Below, piece after piece: positions 32,232 to 42,633 of a stretch of DNA of 64,000 nucleotides (its first letter is position 1; every line of letters begins with the position of its first letter). The stretch comes from CAVVZJ01 sp963752755. Lineage in GTDB: Bacteria > Planctomycetota > Planctomycetia > Isosphaerales > Isosphaeraceae. The stretch is from NCBI GenBank assembly GCA_963752755.1, contig CAVVZJ010000010.1:310001-374000 (forward strand). Direction: 5' to 3'. The notes under the pieces were generated by a model that was given only the letters and a program-made list of their open reading frames with translations, was not told the DNA's origin and searched no databases. Position numbers and translations under genes: made by a program.

Positions 32232-34037
32232 TCACTCCCCCTCAACGTCCCGCTCCAGGGCGAGCTGGTGGGGCTCGACCGCCCGGCGGACCTGCTCCGG
32301 CGACTCGTAGGGCAGGTACAGCGCCCGCATCACCAGCGTGTAGCGGCGGCCTACCCGGTAATCGGGAATGAAGTGCTGGAAATCCCAGGCCGGGTTCCCC
32401 GCCCCGCCCCCCGATGGCGACTGTGAGAGCCGGACCCGGTCCCGCGGCCGGAAGACCTGGGCGTAGGCCAGGCCGTGGCTGATGCCGAAGTACCAAGGCT
32501 CGTCGTACCGGTCGTCGGCGCGGTGGAAGACCAGGGTCAGCGGGAAGTCCGCAACGTGCGGGAAGTCCCGCCGGTCGTCGGCGGCCAGGTGGGTCGCTTG
32601 CTCCCCGTGCGCCGGGGAGACCGCCTCGATCCAGCGCGGGGCCGGCTCGCCGCCCTCGGGGTGGCCGCGGAAGTGGATGGCGCCCGATTCCGGCCGGTGG
32701 ATGTAGCTGGCCCAGAACAGGCCGATGTAACCGTTCCGGAAGGCCCAGCGGCGCGGGATGCACTCCAGGGTCATCTCGATGGCCCCGTCGGGCAGCAGCT
32801 CGTACCGCGTGCAGCTCTCCAGCCCCCAGTGGGGCGTGGGCCGCTGGTACAGCTCGGCGGTGTGGTCATCGACCCGCCGCAGCTCCACCGGCGCGTGGCG
32901 CGGCTCGAAGAGGATCTCCCGGGGTTGGGTCGTGCCGTCGTGGATGTGCTCGAAGTTCAGCCCGGCGTAGGCCGGCACGAACAGGTTCTCGCGCCGGCTG
33001 GCGTGCCGCAGCGCGGCCAGGCCGCTGTAGCCGGCGCGATGGCCGGGCAGGACCGCGTCGTCCACCGCCCGGTGATCGACGACGACCGCCTCGACGTCGC
33101 CCCGCCGCAGGACGACGTAGGGCGACTCGGGCACGGTGTACCGGATCGCGGGGTTTGCGAGCGTCGTCCGGCCCGGCTCCTCCTCCCGCTCACGCCGGCC
33201 GGATCGCCGGCGGATGACCGCCCAAGGGTCGGCCGGGGCGTCGTCCGGATCGACGAAGCGGGCCAGGTCGCGCATCGCGACGACGCGGAAGCCCCCGTCG
33301 TGCAGGTATTTCATGTACTGCTCGAACCGCTCGCGCGGCGTGTTGACCCAGGGATGCTCCCCCTCCGGCACGCCGTGGAACTGGAGCACCGCGATCCGCC
33401 CGTCCCCGGCCTGCTCGACCGCCGCCCGGAAGTCGTCGAGCGTCCAGGCCGGCCGCGCGTCGCCAGCGGTGGGGATCAGCAGCGGGTGGTCCTGGCCGGG
33501 CTCGTAGGCGACGCCCCGCCCCGCCTCGTACGGGAACTCGGGCGCCCCGCCGCGGCGGGCGAAGCGGATGCCGTGGGCGCGGAGCACCGGCAGCGCCTCG
33601 GGGACGATCGCGTTGCCCGGGTAGGCGAACGAGACCGGCCTCGGGATGCCCGCCGCCTCGCAAGCCCGGTCGATCGCCGCGAGCTGAGCGCCCAGCCGGC
33701 CCACGGTCCTGGCCGTTACGCCCATGTGGTCGCCGGTATGGTTGCCGATCTCGAAGCCGTCGTCGTGCAGCGCCCGGATCTCCTCCCAGGTCATGTAATT
33801 CACCTTGTCCGTGGCGAAGTGGAACCCCTCGGAGATGAAGAAGGTGGCGCCGAAGCCGTACCGCTTCAGGATCGGGCGGGCGACGGTGAAGTGCGACTTC
33901 ACCGCGTCATCGAACGTCAGGACGACCAGCCGGTCGGGGACCGGCTCGCGATCCTCCGCGTCCGCGGCAGGGCCGGGCAGGGACGCGAACGATGCCAGGA
34001 GCACACACGACAAGGTGTTATTCAAGGACATGCCCAT
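32232..34037 (-). CDS. secreted polysaccharide deacetylase with C-terminal beta domain
   Basis: 601 residues. A signal peptide spans about 1-27 (LSCVLLASFASLPGPAADA). The NodB deacetylase domain covers about 30-260: motif 1 LVVLTFDDAVKSHFT (catalytic and metal Asp), motif 2 EIGNHTGDHMG (metal His pair), motif 3 SFAYPGNAIV, later VLQFHGVPEGEH (His). It removes N- or O-acetyl groups from glycans outside the cytoplasm. The last 300 residues (YVVLRRGDVEAVVVDHRAVD, AWDFQHFIPDYRVGRRYTLV) form an extra domain of mostly beta sequence that I cannot name. ATG at 34031 (residue 3) is an alternative start. Confidence 0.85.
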   Translation of the reverse strand: MGMSLNNTLSCVLLASFASLPGPAADAEDREPVPDRLVVLTFDDAVKSHFTVARPILKRYGFGATFFISEGFHFATDKVNYMTWEEIRALHDDGFEIGNHTGDHMGVTARTVGRLGAQLAAIDRACEAAGIPRPVSFAYPGNAIVPEALPVLRAHGIRFARRGGAPEFPYEAGRGVAYEPGQDHPLLIPTAGDARPAWTLDDFRAAVEQAGDGRIAVLQFHGVPEGEHPWVNTPRERFEQYMKYLHDGGFRVVAMRDLARFVDPDDAPADPWAVIRRRSGRREREEEPGRTTLANPAIRYTVPESPYVVLRRGDVEAVVVDHRAVDDAVLPGHRAGYSGLAALRHASRRENLFVPAYAGLNFEHIHDGTTQPREILFEPRHAPVELRRVDDHTAELYQRPTPHWGLESCTRYELLPDGAIEMTLECIPRRWAFRNGYIGLFWASYIHRPESGAIHFRGHPEGGEPAPRWIEAVSPAHGEQATHLAADDRRDFPHVADFPLTLVFHRADDRYDEPWYFGISHGLAYAQVFRPRDRVRLSQSPSGGGAGNPAWDFQHFIPDYRVGRRYTLVMRALYLPYESPEQVRRAVEPHQLALERDVEGE

Positions 34038-34425
34038 AACCTCCGCGCACGTCGCGACCTCTCCACCCGGCTCGCCGGCCGGCGCGGACCCGTCCGCCCA
34101 ACCGGCCGATCGTGTCCGAGAAGCCGCGGAAAACCACGCCCGTTCCGACGCCCGACCCCGGCCGATCCAGCGAGCATCGCGGATCGGGAAGGGCCGGGCA
34201 AGGCCATTCCGGGATGAGGCGAAGCGACCTCCCGCGGAGCGGCCAGACCGGCGCGCTTCTGGTCGCGTCCTCCCCCTGATAGCTTATCGGGTGTCGCGTG
34301 GCGACTCGCCCGGGGCCACACGACCGCACCCGGCGAGCGCGACGAGGCCCGCCGCACCATCGACGAGGCCACCGCACGCGACCGCCGGACGGACCGGGAA
34401 ACCCCAGCCTTGAGGAGAATTTGCC

Positions 34426-36416
34426 ATGCCGATCCCGATTCGGCCACGGATCCATCGCCTGACCAACACGGTTGTGTGCTGCCTGGCAGCTGTCCTCCTG
34501 ATGGGGGGCGTCGCGCACCCAGCCGTGGACACTCAGGACGGTGGACGCGGCGTCCTCTTCCGCGAATCCTTCGACGACCCCCGATTGCCAGCCCGCGGCT
34601 GGTACGACGGCCGGACCGTCGCCATCGCCGCTGAGGGGGCCAGGGCGGGGGAAGGCTGCATCGCGTACCACTGGAAGCCCGACACGACCACGCCCGAGCG
34701 GTCGTCGGCCCTGCGCCACCTGTTCGAGCCGACGGAGACTGTCTATCTCCGCTTCTTCCTCAAGCTGTCATCCGGCTGGGGCTGGTCCGGCCGGTCGTAC
34801 CATCCCCACCTGATCCAGCTCATGACCACCGAGGATGACCGGTACCACGGCCCGGCCGCGAGCCACCTGACGGTCTACGTCGAGCCGCAGGCGGGCCACT
34901 TGCGCCTGGCCGCCCAGGACATTTCCAACCGCGACGCCCCCCACGGCTTGACCCAGGGCCCGCTCCGAGGCGGCTACAACGGCACCTTCTTCGACAGCCA
35001 AAACGTGCTCTTCGACGACGATGACTGGCACTGCGTCGAGGCCCTGTTCCGCCTCAACAGCCTGGACCGCGAGCGCGACCGCCCCAACGCCGACGGCGTC
35101 GTCCGCGCCTGGTTCGACGGCCGGCTCGTCGTCGATCGCAATGACGTGGTCCTCGCTCGACCGACTTCCCCGATATGAAGTTCAACCAGTTCCTGCTGGC
35201 GCCCTACTTCGGCCCCGGCCTCCTGCCCCACGAGCAGACCCTCTGGATCGACGAGCTGGTCGTCGGCACCGGTCGCCTCGATCCCAAAACGGCCTCGTCC
35301 CCAAGCGACAGGACGACGGTGCGGGTCGCCGCCGCCCAGCCGAGCAACCGGACGATCGACTTCCGGCTGGAGCCCGCCGAGGTCCTGGCCCGCGTCGATC
35401 AGTCACTTGACGAGCTGGAACAGATCGTCCATCAGGCCGGGGCTGCCGGTTGCGACGCCCTGGCCTTGCCGGAGGACACCCTCGGCCTGCTCCACTGGGA
35501 AGCCGCGAACCCGCACCGCCTCGACGCCGTGCTCCCCGAGGCGGTCCGCCGGATGCTCGACCGGCTCGGCCGGGCGGCGGCGGAACATCGCATGAACCTG
35601 GTCGTCTGCAGCGACGTCGTCGAGCCGGACGGACGCTCGTACAACACCGCCTTCCTGCTCGGGCGCGACGGCCGGGAGATCGGCCGTTACCGCAAGGTGA
35701 ACCTGCCCCTCGGCGAGCAGGGTCGTACGCGAGGCGACTCCTTCCCCGTCTTCCCCACGCCCGACCTCGGCTCGGTCGGCATGCTGATCTGTTACGACAT
35801 GGTCTTCCCCGAGGCGGCTCGGTGCCTGGCCCTTCAGGGGGCCGACGTGATCTTTCACCCCACGCTCGGCGGCGCTGCCTTCGGCGACGACGACATCAGC
35901 CTGGCCGCCTTCCGCACGCGGGCCGCGGAGAACCTCGTCTATCTGGTCGTCGCCAAACGCGGCCAGGGCAGCATGATCGTCTCGCCGCGTGGCAAGGTCC
36001 TCGCCACCGCCGACGGGCCGGATGCGCTGGCCATCGCCGAGATCGATCCCTCCGGCGGTCGCGAGGGCGGCGACGCCTTCAACACCCAGATCGACCTGCG
36101 TGGTCGACTCTTCCGCGAGCGGGTGCCCGGGGCCTACGGGTTGCTCACCGACCCCGAGCCGCCGGTGCTCGCGAAGGTGCCGTCGAACGTGACCCGTGAG
36201 GACGCCATCCGGATCATGGCCTCCGTGCTGACCACCGGCGAGCAGCGGTTCAACGAGGCCGCGGCCCTGGCGCGTGAGGGCAAGACCGAGGAGGCGATCC
36301 GGCTGTTCGAGCAGCTCTGCGAGGAATGTCCCACTTCCTGGATCGACCGCGTCGGCCGGGAGCGATTGAAGGCGCTGCGCCAGTCGGCGAAGACCGAGAC
36401 GTCGGCAGCCCCCTGA
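34426..36416 (+). CDS. secreted LamG-like / nitrilase fusion, frameshifted
   Basis: From ATG 34426 (GAGGAG upstream): a signal peptide with TVVCCLAAVLLMGGVAHP, then a concanavalin-like jelly roll (YLRFFLKLSSGWGWSGRSYH, DWHCVEALFRLNS). Near 35152 one base is missing. The next frame resumes RSTDFPDMKFNQFLLAPYFG and TLWIDELVVGTGRL, completing the jelly roll, then a carbon-nitrogen hydrolase domain with the triad Glu in ALALPEDTLGL, Lys in RYRKVNLPLGEQG and Cys in GMLICYDMVFPEAARC. The C-terminus is helical and TPR-like. It would hydrolyse an amide or nitrile bond near a carbohydrate. If the frameshift is real, the nitrilase part could only be made from the internal ATG at 35175. Confidence 0.8.
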
Positions 36417-36493
36417 ACCCCCGCGGGCCGGCCGGAGATCCAACGGTTGAACCGGGCGACCCGTCGAGTATCCTCGTGGCTGGAGGTGTTCCG

Positions 36494-38026
36494 ATGCCCG
36501 AACCGTCCCCGATTGGCCCACCGGCCCATCCCCGTTCCCTTGGCTGGACCCGCCGCGACGTGCTCCGCCTCACTGCCGCGGGAACCATGGCCGGCGTCGC
36601 CCCGCCGACGCGACTCACGGAGGCCGGGCCGACCGGGTTTCCCCCGGAGGAGGGCCGGCCCCTGGAACTCGACCCGGGGCCGCAACTGTTCCTCGACGAT
36701 CACCTGGTGGACCGGCTCGACGGCCTCGAACGGCGGGCCGAGCCGCCCGAGCGGCTGGAGCAACCCGTCCTCGACAGCACGACGTTCGGCTGCACCCAGC
36801 CCTACGTCAGCGTGATCCGGGACCCCCAGACCGGCCGCTTCCGCCTCTGGTACAACCACGGCCCCGCCGTCTGGCACGCCGAGTCCCCGGATGGCCTGCA
36901 CTGGGAAAACCCGCGGGTCGCCTGGGACCTGCCGCGCGGCTACGGCGCGAGCCTCCTGGACGACGGCGACCGCGCCCGCGACCCCGCGCGGCGCTACAAG
37001 CTCGCCAACTGGCAGGCGACCCGCTCCAAGGAGGACAGGCCGGGAGACGACGGCGGCATGTACGTCGGCTTCTCCCCCGACGGCTTCCACTGGACAGCCT
37101 ACGACAAGAACCCGGTCCTGCCCACCTGGCCGGAGGGCTACGGCACGCCGACGCGGTATGGCGTGGGCGACATCGTGGACATCTCCTACGACCCGATCCG
37201 CCAGCACTACGGCGCCGCCGTGAAGGTGCACGCGGTCCCCGAGGACGGCTACCCGCCAGGCCCGCGGGCAGGGCAGGGGATGCGCCGACTGGTCGGATTC
37301 TCCACCAGCCCCGACTTCCTCCACTGGGAAAAGCCGTATCGCATCTTCGCGCCCGACGCGAAGGACGAGGGTTTGCTGGAATTCTACGGCATGGGCGCCA
37401 TGCACCGGCGCGGGTCCTTGCGGATCGGCCTGGTGCGCGTCCTCCGCGACGACTTGCCCTGCGACCCCGGCGGCCCGACCGATGGGATCGGTTACTCCGT
37501 GCTCGCCACCAGCCGGGACGGCGTCACCTGGCAACGCCGCCGCGAGCCATTCCTGGACCGCAACCCCGCGCGTGGCACCTGGGACCACGCAATGAGCTGG
37601 ATCGGGGCGGCCTTGCCGGTGGGCGACGAGGTATTCTTCTACTACGGGGGCTACGCCCGCGGCCACAAGGTCGAGCCGGCGACCGAGCGTCAGATCGGCC
37701 TGGCGCGGATGCAGCGGGATCGCTACCTGGCGCTCACCCCGAGCGGGGACGAGGGCCGGCTCGTGACCCCGCCGCTGCTCGTCCCCGGCGGCCGGCTCAC
37801 CGTCAACGCCCAGGCCTCGCGGGGGACGGTCCTCGTCCGGCTCCTCGACCCGTCGGGCCAGCCGCTGGACGACCTCGGCGCCGCGGAGTCCGGTCCCCTC
37901 GGCGGTGACGTGCTCGCTGGCGAGGTACGCTGGCCTCGACCGCTGGGGCGCCTCCGTGGCCAAGCCGTGCGGCTGGAATTTCGCTTGCGCAACGCGGCCC
38001 TCTTCAGCTTCGAGTTCCTGGGGTAA
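36494..38026 (+). CDS. Tat-exported glycosidase-like beta-propeller protein
   Basis: 510 residues from ATG 36494 (GGAGGTG upstream). A twin-arginine signal WTRRDVLRLTAAGTMAGV is followed by a five-bladed propeller of the GH32/43/130 type: PYVSVIRDPQTGRFRLWYNH, VWHAESPDGLHWENPRV, MYVGFSPDGFHWTAYDKNPV, FSTSPDFLHWEKPYRIF, ATSRDGVTWQRRREPFLDR. The recurrent S-x-DG-x-x-W motif is typical. Catalytic residues cannot be assigned. The C-terminal part is a beta-sandwich. It lies 77 bases after the nitrilase gene and 31 before the amidohydrolase, a probable carbohydrate-related operon. Confidence 0.85.
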   Translation: MPEPSPIGPPAHPRSLGWTRRDVLRLTAAGTMAGVAPPTRLTEAGPTGFPPEEGRPLELDPGPQLFLDDHLVDRLDGLERRAEPPERLEQPVLDSTTFGCTQPYVSVIRDPQTGRFRLWYNHGPAVWHAESPDGLHWENPRVAWDLPRGYGASLLDDGDRARDPARRYKLANWQATRSKEDRPGDDGGMYVGFSPDGFHWTAYDKNPVLPTWPEGYGTPTRYGVGDIVDISYDPIRQHYGAAVKVHAVPEDGYPPGPRAGQGMRRLVGFSTSPDFLHWEKPYRIFAPDAKDEGLLEFYGMGAMHRRGSLRIGLVRVLRDDLPCDPGGPTDGIGYSVLATSRDGVTWQRRREPFLDRNPARGTWDHAMSWIGAALPVGDEVFFYYGGYARGHKVEPATERQIGLARMQRDRYLALTPSGDEGRLVTPPLLVPGGRLTVNAQASRGTVLVRLLDPSGQPLDDLGAAESGPLGGDVLAGEVRWPRPLGRLRGQAVRLEFRLRNAALFSFEFLG

Positions 38027-38057
38027 GACCATTCGGTTGAGAAATTGAGGTGAGAGA

Positions 38058-39107
38058 ATGTTGACCCGGAGAGACCTGCTTCGCCTGACGGCCGCCCCGG
38101 CCCTCGTCGCGGTCGCCCGCGCCACGGACGGGCCGGACCCCGAGCGGATCGACACGCATCTCCACATCCACCGCGATGCCCCCGCGATCATCGCCGCCTT
38201 GAAGCGGTCGGGCTGGCGCGGGCTGGACATCGTCGTCTGCCCGGCCGTCGGCGACGAGCCGTTCGAGCTGGAGGCGAAGCTCCAGGCGACGCAGAAGGTC
38301 GCCCGCGAGAGCGGCGGCACGCTGGCCTGGGCGTCCACCTTCGACGCCCGCGGCTTCGAGCAGCCCGACTTCACCGATCGCACGATCGCGCGGCTCCGCC
38401 GGTCGTTCGACAACGGCGCGGTCGCCGTGAAGATCTGGAAGAACATCGGCATGGCGATCCAGTCGCGATCCGGCGCCTACCTCCTGCCGGACGACCCCGC
38501 CTTGCTGCCGATCTACGAGGCGATCCAGCGGGCCGACCGGACCCTCCTCGCCCACCTCGCCGAGCCCGACGGCGCCTGGTTGCCGCTTGACGACGAGAAC
38601 CCCGAGATCGCCTACTACTCGAAGAACCCTCAGTGGCACATGTTCGGCAAGGCCGGCGCGCCCGACAAGGACGCGATCCTCGCGGCCCGCGACCGGGTGC
38701 TCGCCCGCTTCCCGAACTTGCGCGTGGTCGGTTGCCACCTCGGCAGCGACGAGGACGACCTGGACCAACTGGCGCGTCGCCTCGACGCCCACCCCAACTT
38801 CGCGGTCGATACCGCCGCCCGCGTCCGCTACTTCGCCCGCGGCGACCGGGACCAAGCCCGCGACTTCCTGACCCGCTACCAGGACCGCATCCTCTACGCC
38901 ACCGACTTCTCCCTCCGCGACGGCGACTCCGCGGCGGCGGCCAAGGTGTTGCAGTCGATGCACGACCGCGACTGGGCCTTCTTCTCCGGCGACGAGAGGA
39001 TGGACTACGCGGGTCATCCGACCCGCGGGCTGGCCCTCCCGGAAGGCGTTCTCCGAAAGCTCTTCCGCGAGAACGCCCTCCGCTGGATCCCCGGCCTCCG
39101 GGCGTGA
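38058..39107 (+). CDS. Tat-exported amidohydrolase
   Basis: 349 residues. Twin-arginine signal LTRRDLLRLTAAPALVAVA. TIM-barrel metal-dependent hydrolase (Amidohydro_2, PF04909): metal ligands HLH (H34, H36) in IDTHLHIHRD, LLAHLAEPDGAW (His), VVGCHLGSDEDDLDQL (His) and YATDFSLRDGD (Asp). Such enzymes cleave or decarboxylate small cyclic or carboxylated substrates. Export makes a role on periplasmic sugar-acid derivatives plausible. Third gene of the plus-strand cluster. Confidence 0.88.
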   Translation: MLTRRDLLRLTAAPALVAVARATDGPDPERIDTHLHIHRDAPAIIAALKRSGWRGLDIVVCPAVGDEPFELEAKLQATQKVARESGGTLAWASTFDARGFEQPDFTDRTIARLRRSFDNGAVAVKIWKNIGMAIQSRSGAYLLPDDPALLPIYEAIQRADRTLLAHLAEPDGAWLPLDDENPEIAYYSKNPQWHMFGKAGAPDKDAILAARDRVLARFPNLRVVGCHLGSDEDDLDQLARRLDAHPNFAVDTAARVRYFARGDRDQARDFLTRYQDRILYATDFSLRDGDSAAAAKVLQSMHDRDWAFFSGDERMDYAGHPTRGLALPEGVLRKLFRENALRWIPGLRA

Positions 39108-39289
39108 GCCCGTCCGGGACGGCAGCGGCCTGCGATGCCAGCTCGATGCGGGCGGAGTCGGCGACGAGGGAAGGGGAGGGGGCCCATGCCCGGACCGATC
39201 CTGAACGGCGACGATGCCGAGGCCCGACCGACGCGTCGAGGAGGCCCGCGCCGGGTCCGTGCCGGGACGGCGGACGCCGGCCTCCGCCG

Positions 39290-39786
39290 TCACCGCGTCC
39301 GCCCGACGAACGTGCGGAGCCGCTCCAGCCGCCGCACCTCCGAATCGAAGGCCTCGAGCAACGCCCGGATGGTCTCCCCGCCCACCAGCGGCATCGCCTC
39401 GATCTTCCGCCGCTGCTGCTGCTCGGCGGCCAGGAACCGCCGGTAGAGATCCGGCACGTGCACGCGGGTTTTCCTCCGCCTCGGCCCGGAGGGCGTCCAG
39501 GAGTCCGGCCCGCTTGGCATCCGGCTCGATCGGATCACGCCGCGGGATCCGGAAGTCTCTTCGCTGCGGCGGCCGGACCTGCGGCTTTCGTGGCGGTTGT
39601 TCGGGCTCCGCCCAGTCCTCCTCGATCGCCCGGCGGAGCATCCCGAGTCAGTTGCGGTGGGGGTGACGCCGCTCGAGCCACGCGCACTGGCGGAGGATGC
39701 ACTCGGGCGAGTGCCGGTCGACCAGGGCCCTCGCCGATTTCCGATCGAATCCGGCGTCCATCAGACGCTCAAAAGCCACAGCAACA
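39290..39786 (-). pseudogene. decayed replication-initiator-like C-terminal domain
   Basis: From about 39786 the minus strand reads VAVAFERLMDAGFDRKSARA, LVDRHSPECILRQCAWLERR, a TGA stop, then LGMLRRAIEEDWAEPEQPPR and PQRRDFRIPRRDPIEPDAKR. After a frameshift near 39465-39480 it reads VHVPDLYRRFLAAEQQQRRK and LEAFDSEVRRLERLRTFVG. The pattern (helix, RHxPExIxxQxxWLxxR, N, G-LxRAIxEDW-P-P) resembles the C-terminus of plasmid or phage replication initiators. One stop plus one frameshift make it a pseudogene. The upstream half is missing near the MITE at 39837. Confidence 0.5.
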
Positions 39787-39836
39787 GGCGAGGGCGGCAG
39801 CCCGCGTTGTTTTATTGATTTATTTGAATTGTTTAT

Positions 39837-40008
39837 GGCTCATGATGGATTCCGGGGTGGTGGCTCGGCGATATCGTCGTAACTTCCGTTGAGGACGCGA
39901 TTTACGGCTCGGGGGCAAGACTCTTGCCTTCTGGGTGATTAAACGCCTTTCCTGCAACGGCTTACGGCCAACATCAGGGGGCCACCACCCCGGAATCCAT
40001 CATGAGCC
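39837..40008. mobile_element. 172-bp MITE (ISXO2-like termini), copy 2
   Basis: Same length and almost the same sequence as 28866-29037, same orientation, with IS1595-type ends ggctcatgatggattccggg and ccggaatccatcatgagcc. Non-coding, so it depends on a transposase in trans, for example the one at 11147-12093. It is preceded by an AT-rich stretch (39810-39836). Confidence 0.88.
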
Positions 40009-40139
40009 AACTCCAAACTTCGATCCCCAATCCCGGCCCGTCAAGTCCGTCGCGGACGTTCACCGAGGCCCCTCGGTCCGTCGGGACGACCTCGAGCGGA
40101 CTCGCGCCGGAGGCCGGGAATCGCTTTTCTTGACTACTT

Positions 40140-40345
40140 ATCCTCGGTAAGGACGGTCCGGAGACGCTTCGACGACGCGCCGGGGACGCTTCGGAGACGC
40201 TGATGAGACGGTCTGAGGGTGCGGAGGGGACGCTTTCAGGCCGAAGAAACCGCCGTTCGCAAGTCATGAAATTGCAAGTGATACAGATGGAATTTTACCC
40301 AATTTGAAGTTCGTTTGGCGCCGGGGACGCGTCGTGAGTTCGCAT
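40140..40345 (-). pseudogene. fragment related to the C-terminus of the 54529-55749 protein
   Basis: On the minus strand the sequence reads APNELQIG then, after a stop, ...SEASPARRRSVSGPSLPR. The intact gene at 54529-55749 has LAPNELQNGQN and later GVGEASPARRRRVPRASS in the same order. This looks like a decayed inverted relic of a second member of that family. It explains the local repeats of gacgc(t)tc seen here. Similarity was judged by eye only. Confidence 0.4.
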
Positions 40346-40576
40346 GACCGCGCTGCAAGTAAGGGCCGTGATCGTCATCAGATCGCCAGGAAGACCATGT
40401 TAATTATAGCACACGGTCGCGACGCGGGCGCGGGTTCCGTGACCCTGGGCCTCGAACCGCAAAGGCGTTGGCGATGAGTTCCGCAAAGCCGGTCCTGGGT
40501 GTTCCGGAGAGTGGCGCGAGGAGACCGCGTCCCGGGGGATTCCGGGGGACACGGAGGGTCGGCATGCCCGGCAATC
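40346..40576. other. intergenic, nothing recognised
   Basis: No convincing gene, RNA or repeat is seen. A short AT-rich patch lies at about 40396-40412. The downstream end merges with the 3' end of a broken outer-membrane efflux gene. Confidence 0.3.
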
Positions 40577-42391
40577 TCAACGGGGAGGGGGACTGGTCCG
40601 GGGGGGCGTGGAGATCCTGGCCGGCTGGAAAGGGGGTGGTGATGTGGGGGGCGGCGGGGCGGGGGCGGGATTGTTCGTGGCCGCATCACCGGCCACGGCC
40701 GTCCGTTCGAGGGCCTGGATCAAGGTCGGGCGCCGAGGGCCGTGAGCAGGTCGGCCTGGGCCTGGGTCGCCTGCCAGATCGCATCGAGGCGCGGCGTTCT
40801 CCAGCTGGATCAGCCGTTGCCGGGCCTGGAGCAGCTTGGAGAGGTCGGTCTGGCTGGCTTCGAAGAGCCGTTCGAGCGTGTCGACCGAGCCCTTCAGGCG
40901 GTCGGTCAGGCCCGCGGTGCGGTCGACGAGCCGGTTGGCCTGGTTCCACTTCGCCGTCGCCGGCCGGACCTGGGCGACCGTCCGCTGCTGGATCTGCTGC
41001 AGGGCCACGCAGGCGCGCCGGTAGCTCGGCCTGGCGCTGGCGGACCAGGGGCTTGCCGGAGTTGATGATCGGCACCTGGGTGATATAGACGAGGCCGATG
41101 TACTGGACGCCCGCCTCGTCCATGCTCGTACTCGGGGCCGATGATCGGGGTCGGGATGCATGTCGCCGCGGGCCAGTCCGACGGCGGCGCAGGGCGCCGC
41201 GGATCTGGGCATGGGCGGCGTGGATCTCGGGGCGGCTCTGGAGAGCCATCTGGATGAGGGCCTGGTCATCGACGTCGGTGAGGAACCGGGGCAGGATGAA
41301 CTCGCCGAGCGGCTCGACCGTGCCGGCGGCCTCGGGCGTGCCGATCTGGTTGCGCAGGTCCATCAGGGCGGTGGCGTAGTCCTGGCGGGCAACCTCGACC
41401 TGCTGGCGGGTCGCCTCCGGTTCCACCTCGGCCAGGGCGACGGTGTCGGCCGTGACCTGGTTGGCCTCCAGCCGCCTCCGCAGCGTGTCGCACGAGCCGG
41501 TCGTTGAAGTCGGCCAGGTCATCGGCCACCCGGAGCTTCTCGCGGCGATAGGCGGCGGTCTGGAAGAACCGGTACGTCTGCACGAGGGCCAGCAGCTCAG
41601 CCTGGAGGATGTTCCAGCGCTGCTGGTCCAGCGCCTCCTTGGCGATCGCGGTAGCGGTAGCGGGTCTGGTGGCCCAGCTCGATCGGCTGGCGGAGCGACA
41701 GGTAGATGTAATTCTGGCCCAAGGAGTAGAAGGGCTGATGAGCCCCCCCGCTGCTGCCGGCCGGCGATCCGCTGCCGAAGGTGTCCCGGGGGATGAGGTT
41801 GATGGGCCGATAATCGATCCAGAGGGTCGGGTTGAGGGTCGTCGGGAGCCGTCGGGCGACCTCGACGGCCTCGGGCGAGGCGGCGTTGCCGGGGACGTTG
41901 CCCTGGCGGAGCGAGACCAGGTCGGGGTTGCTGGTCAGGGCGCCGTAGAGGGCGGTCTGGAGACTGATCGACTGCCCGCCGAGGACGGGACCCGCGATGT
42001 CGGGCTGGCTGGCGGTGGGCATCGCCGGGAAAGGATTCGACCCGAGCGGCGCCATCATATCGCCGAGGCCGGCCTGGGCGCGGCGGACCGGGGCATCGTG
42101 GTTGGGAGCGTCGTCGGGGGCGGAGGGTCGGGGCCTGCCCGACGCAGCCGGGCCAATCGCGCCGGGAGCTGGACCTGTCGATGCTGCCGGAGAAGGAAGC
42201 AGGCGGAACTGGCCCGCGGAGCCGGGCGGGATTGATGGGATGTCGAGCGACGGCAAGGGGTTCGTCTCCGACGGACCGGCTGGGGGTGACGGGATGTTGC
42301 CGGGGGCGGACCGCCCAGGCGCGTCGCCTCGGGTGAGCGGGGCGAAACTCGCCCCCGTTCCGAGGATCACCACGAGGAAAAATCGGCGCAT
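40577..42391 (-). pseudogene. TolC-family outer-membrane efflux protein, multiply frameshifted
   Basis: Starts ATG 42391 (GCAGGAGG upstream) with signal peptide RRFFLVVILGTGASFAPLTR, a Pro-rich linker, then ISLQTALYGALTSNPDLVSL, LPTTLNPTLWIDYRPINLIP and YLSLRQPIELGHQTRYRY. It then breaks into several frames: MQTYRFFQTAAYRREKLRVA, DYATALMDLRNQIGTPEAAG, LIQMALQSRPEIHAAHAQIR, GLVYITQVPIINSGKPLVRQ and NRLVDRTAGLTDRLKGSVDT. It was the outer-membrane channel for the RND pump encoded divergently. At least four frameshifts make it dead. Confidence 0.8.
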
Positions 42392-42633
42392 GGGGGCCTC
42401 CTGCCCTGTTCGCGACGTCACGGCCCGATCCCGGCCGCTTTCCGAAGAGCACCCGATCCGCGATCGAAACCACAACCCATCCCCCTGATCGGTCCGTGAC
42501 CTCGCCCGCGCTCCTCCATTAAGAAGAATTAACCAAACTGCCCATGCCACTCAGACCTGCGGCGGATACGGTGGAAGTATCGACGACCAGGGAAGCGGCC
42601 CTTGAGAGATGCTCCATTGCGGAGGTAGGCCCG

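Noticed and set aside
36134..38452. 772-codon open frame on the minus strand
   Set aside because: Antisense to the Tat-exported propeller protein; no recognisable domains.
40150..40240. Short gacgc(t)tc repeats as a regulatory or replication iteron array
   Set aside because: Spacing is irregular, and the repeats are explained by a decayed coding tail rich in the same codons as the intact gene at 54.5-55.7 kb.
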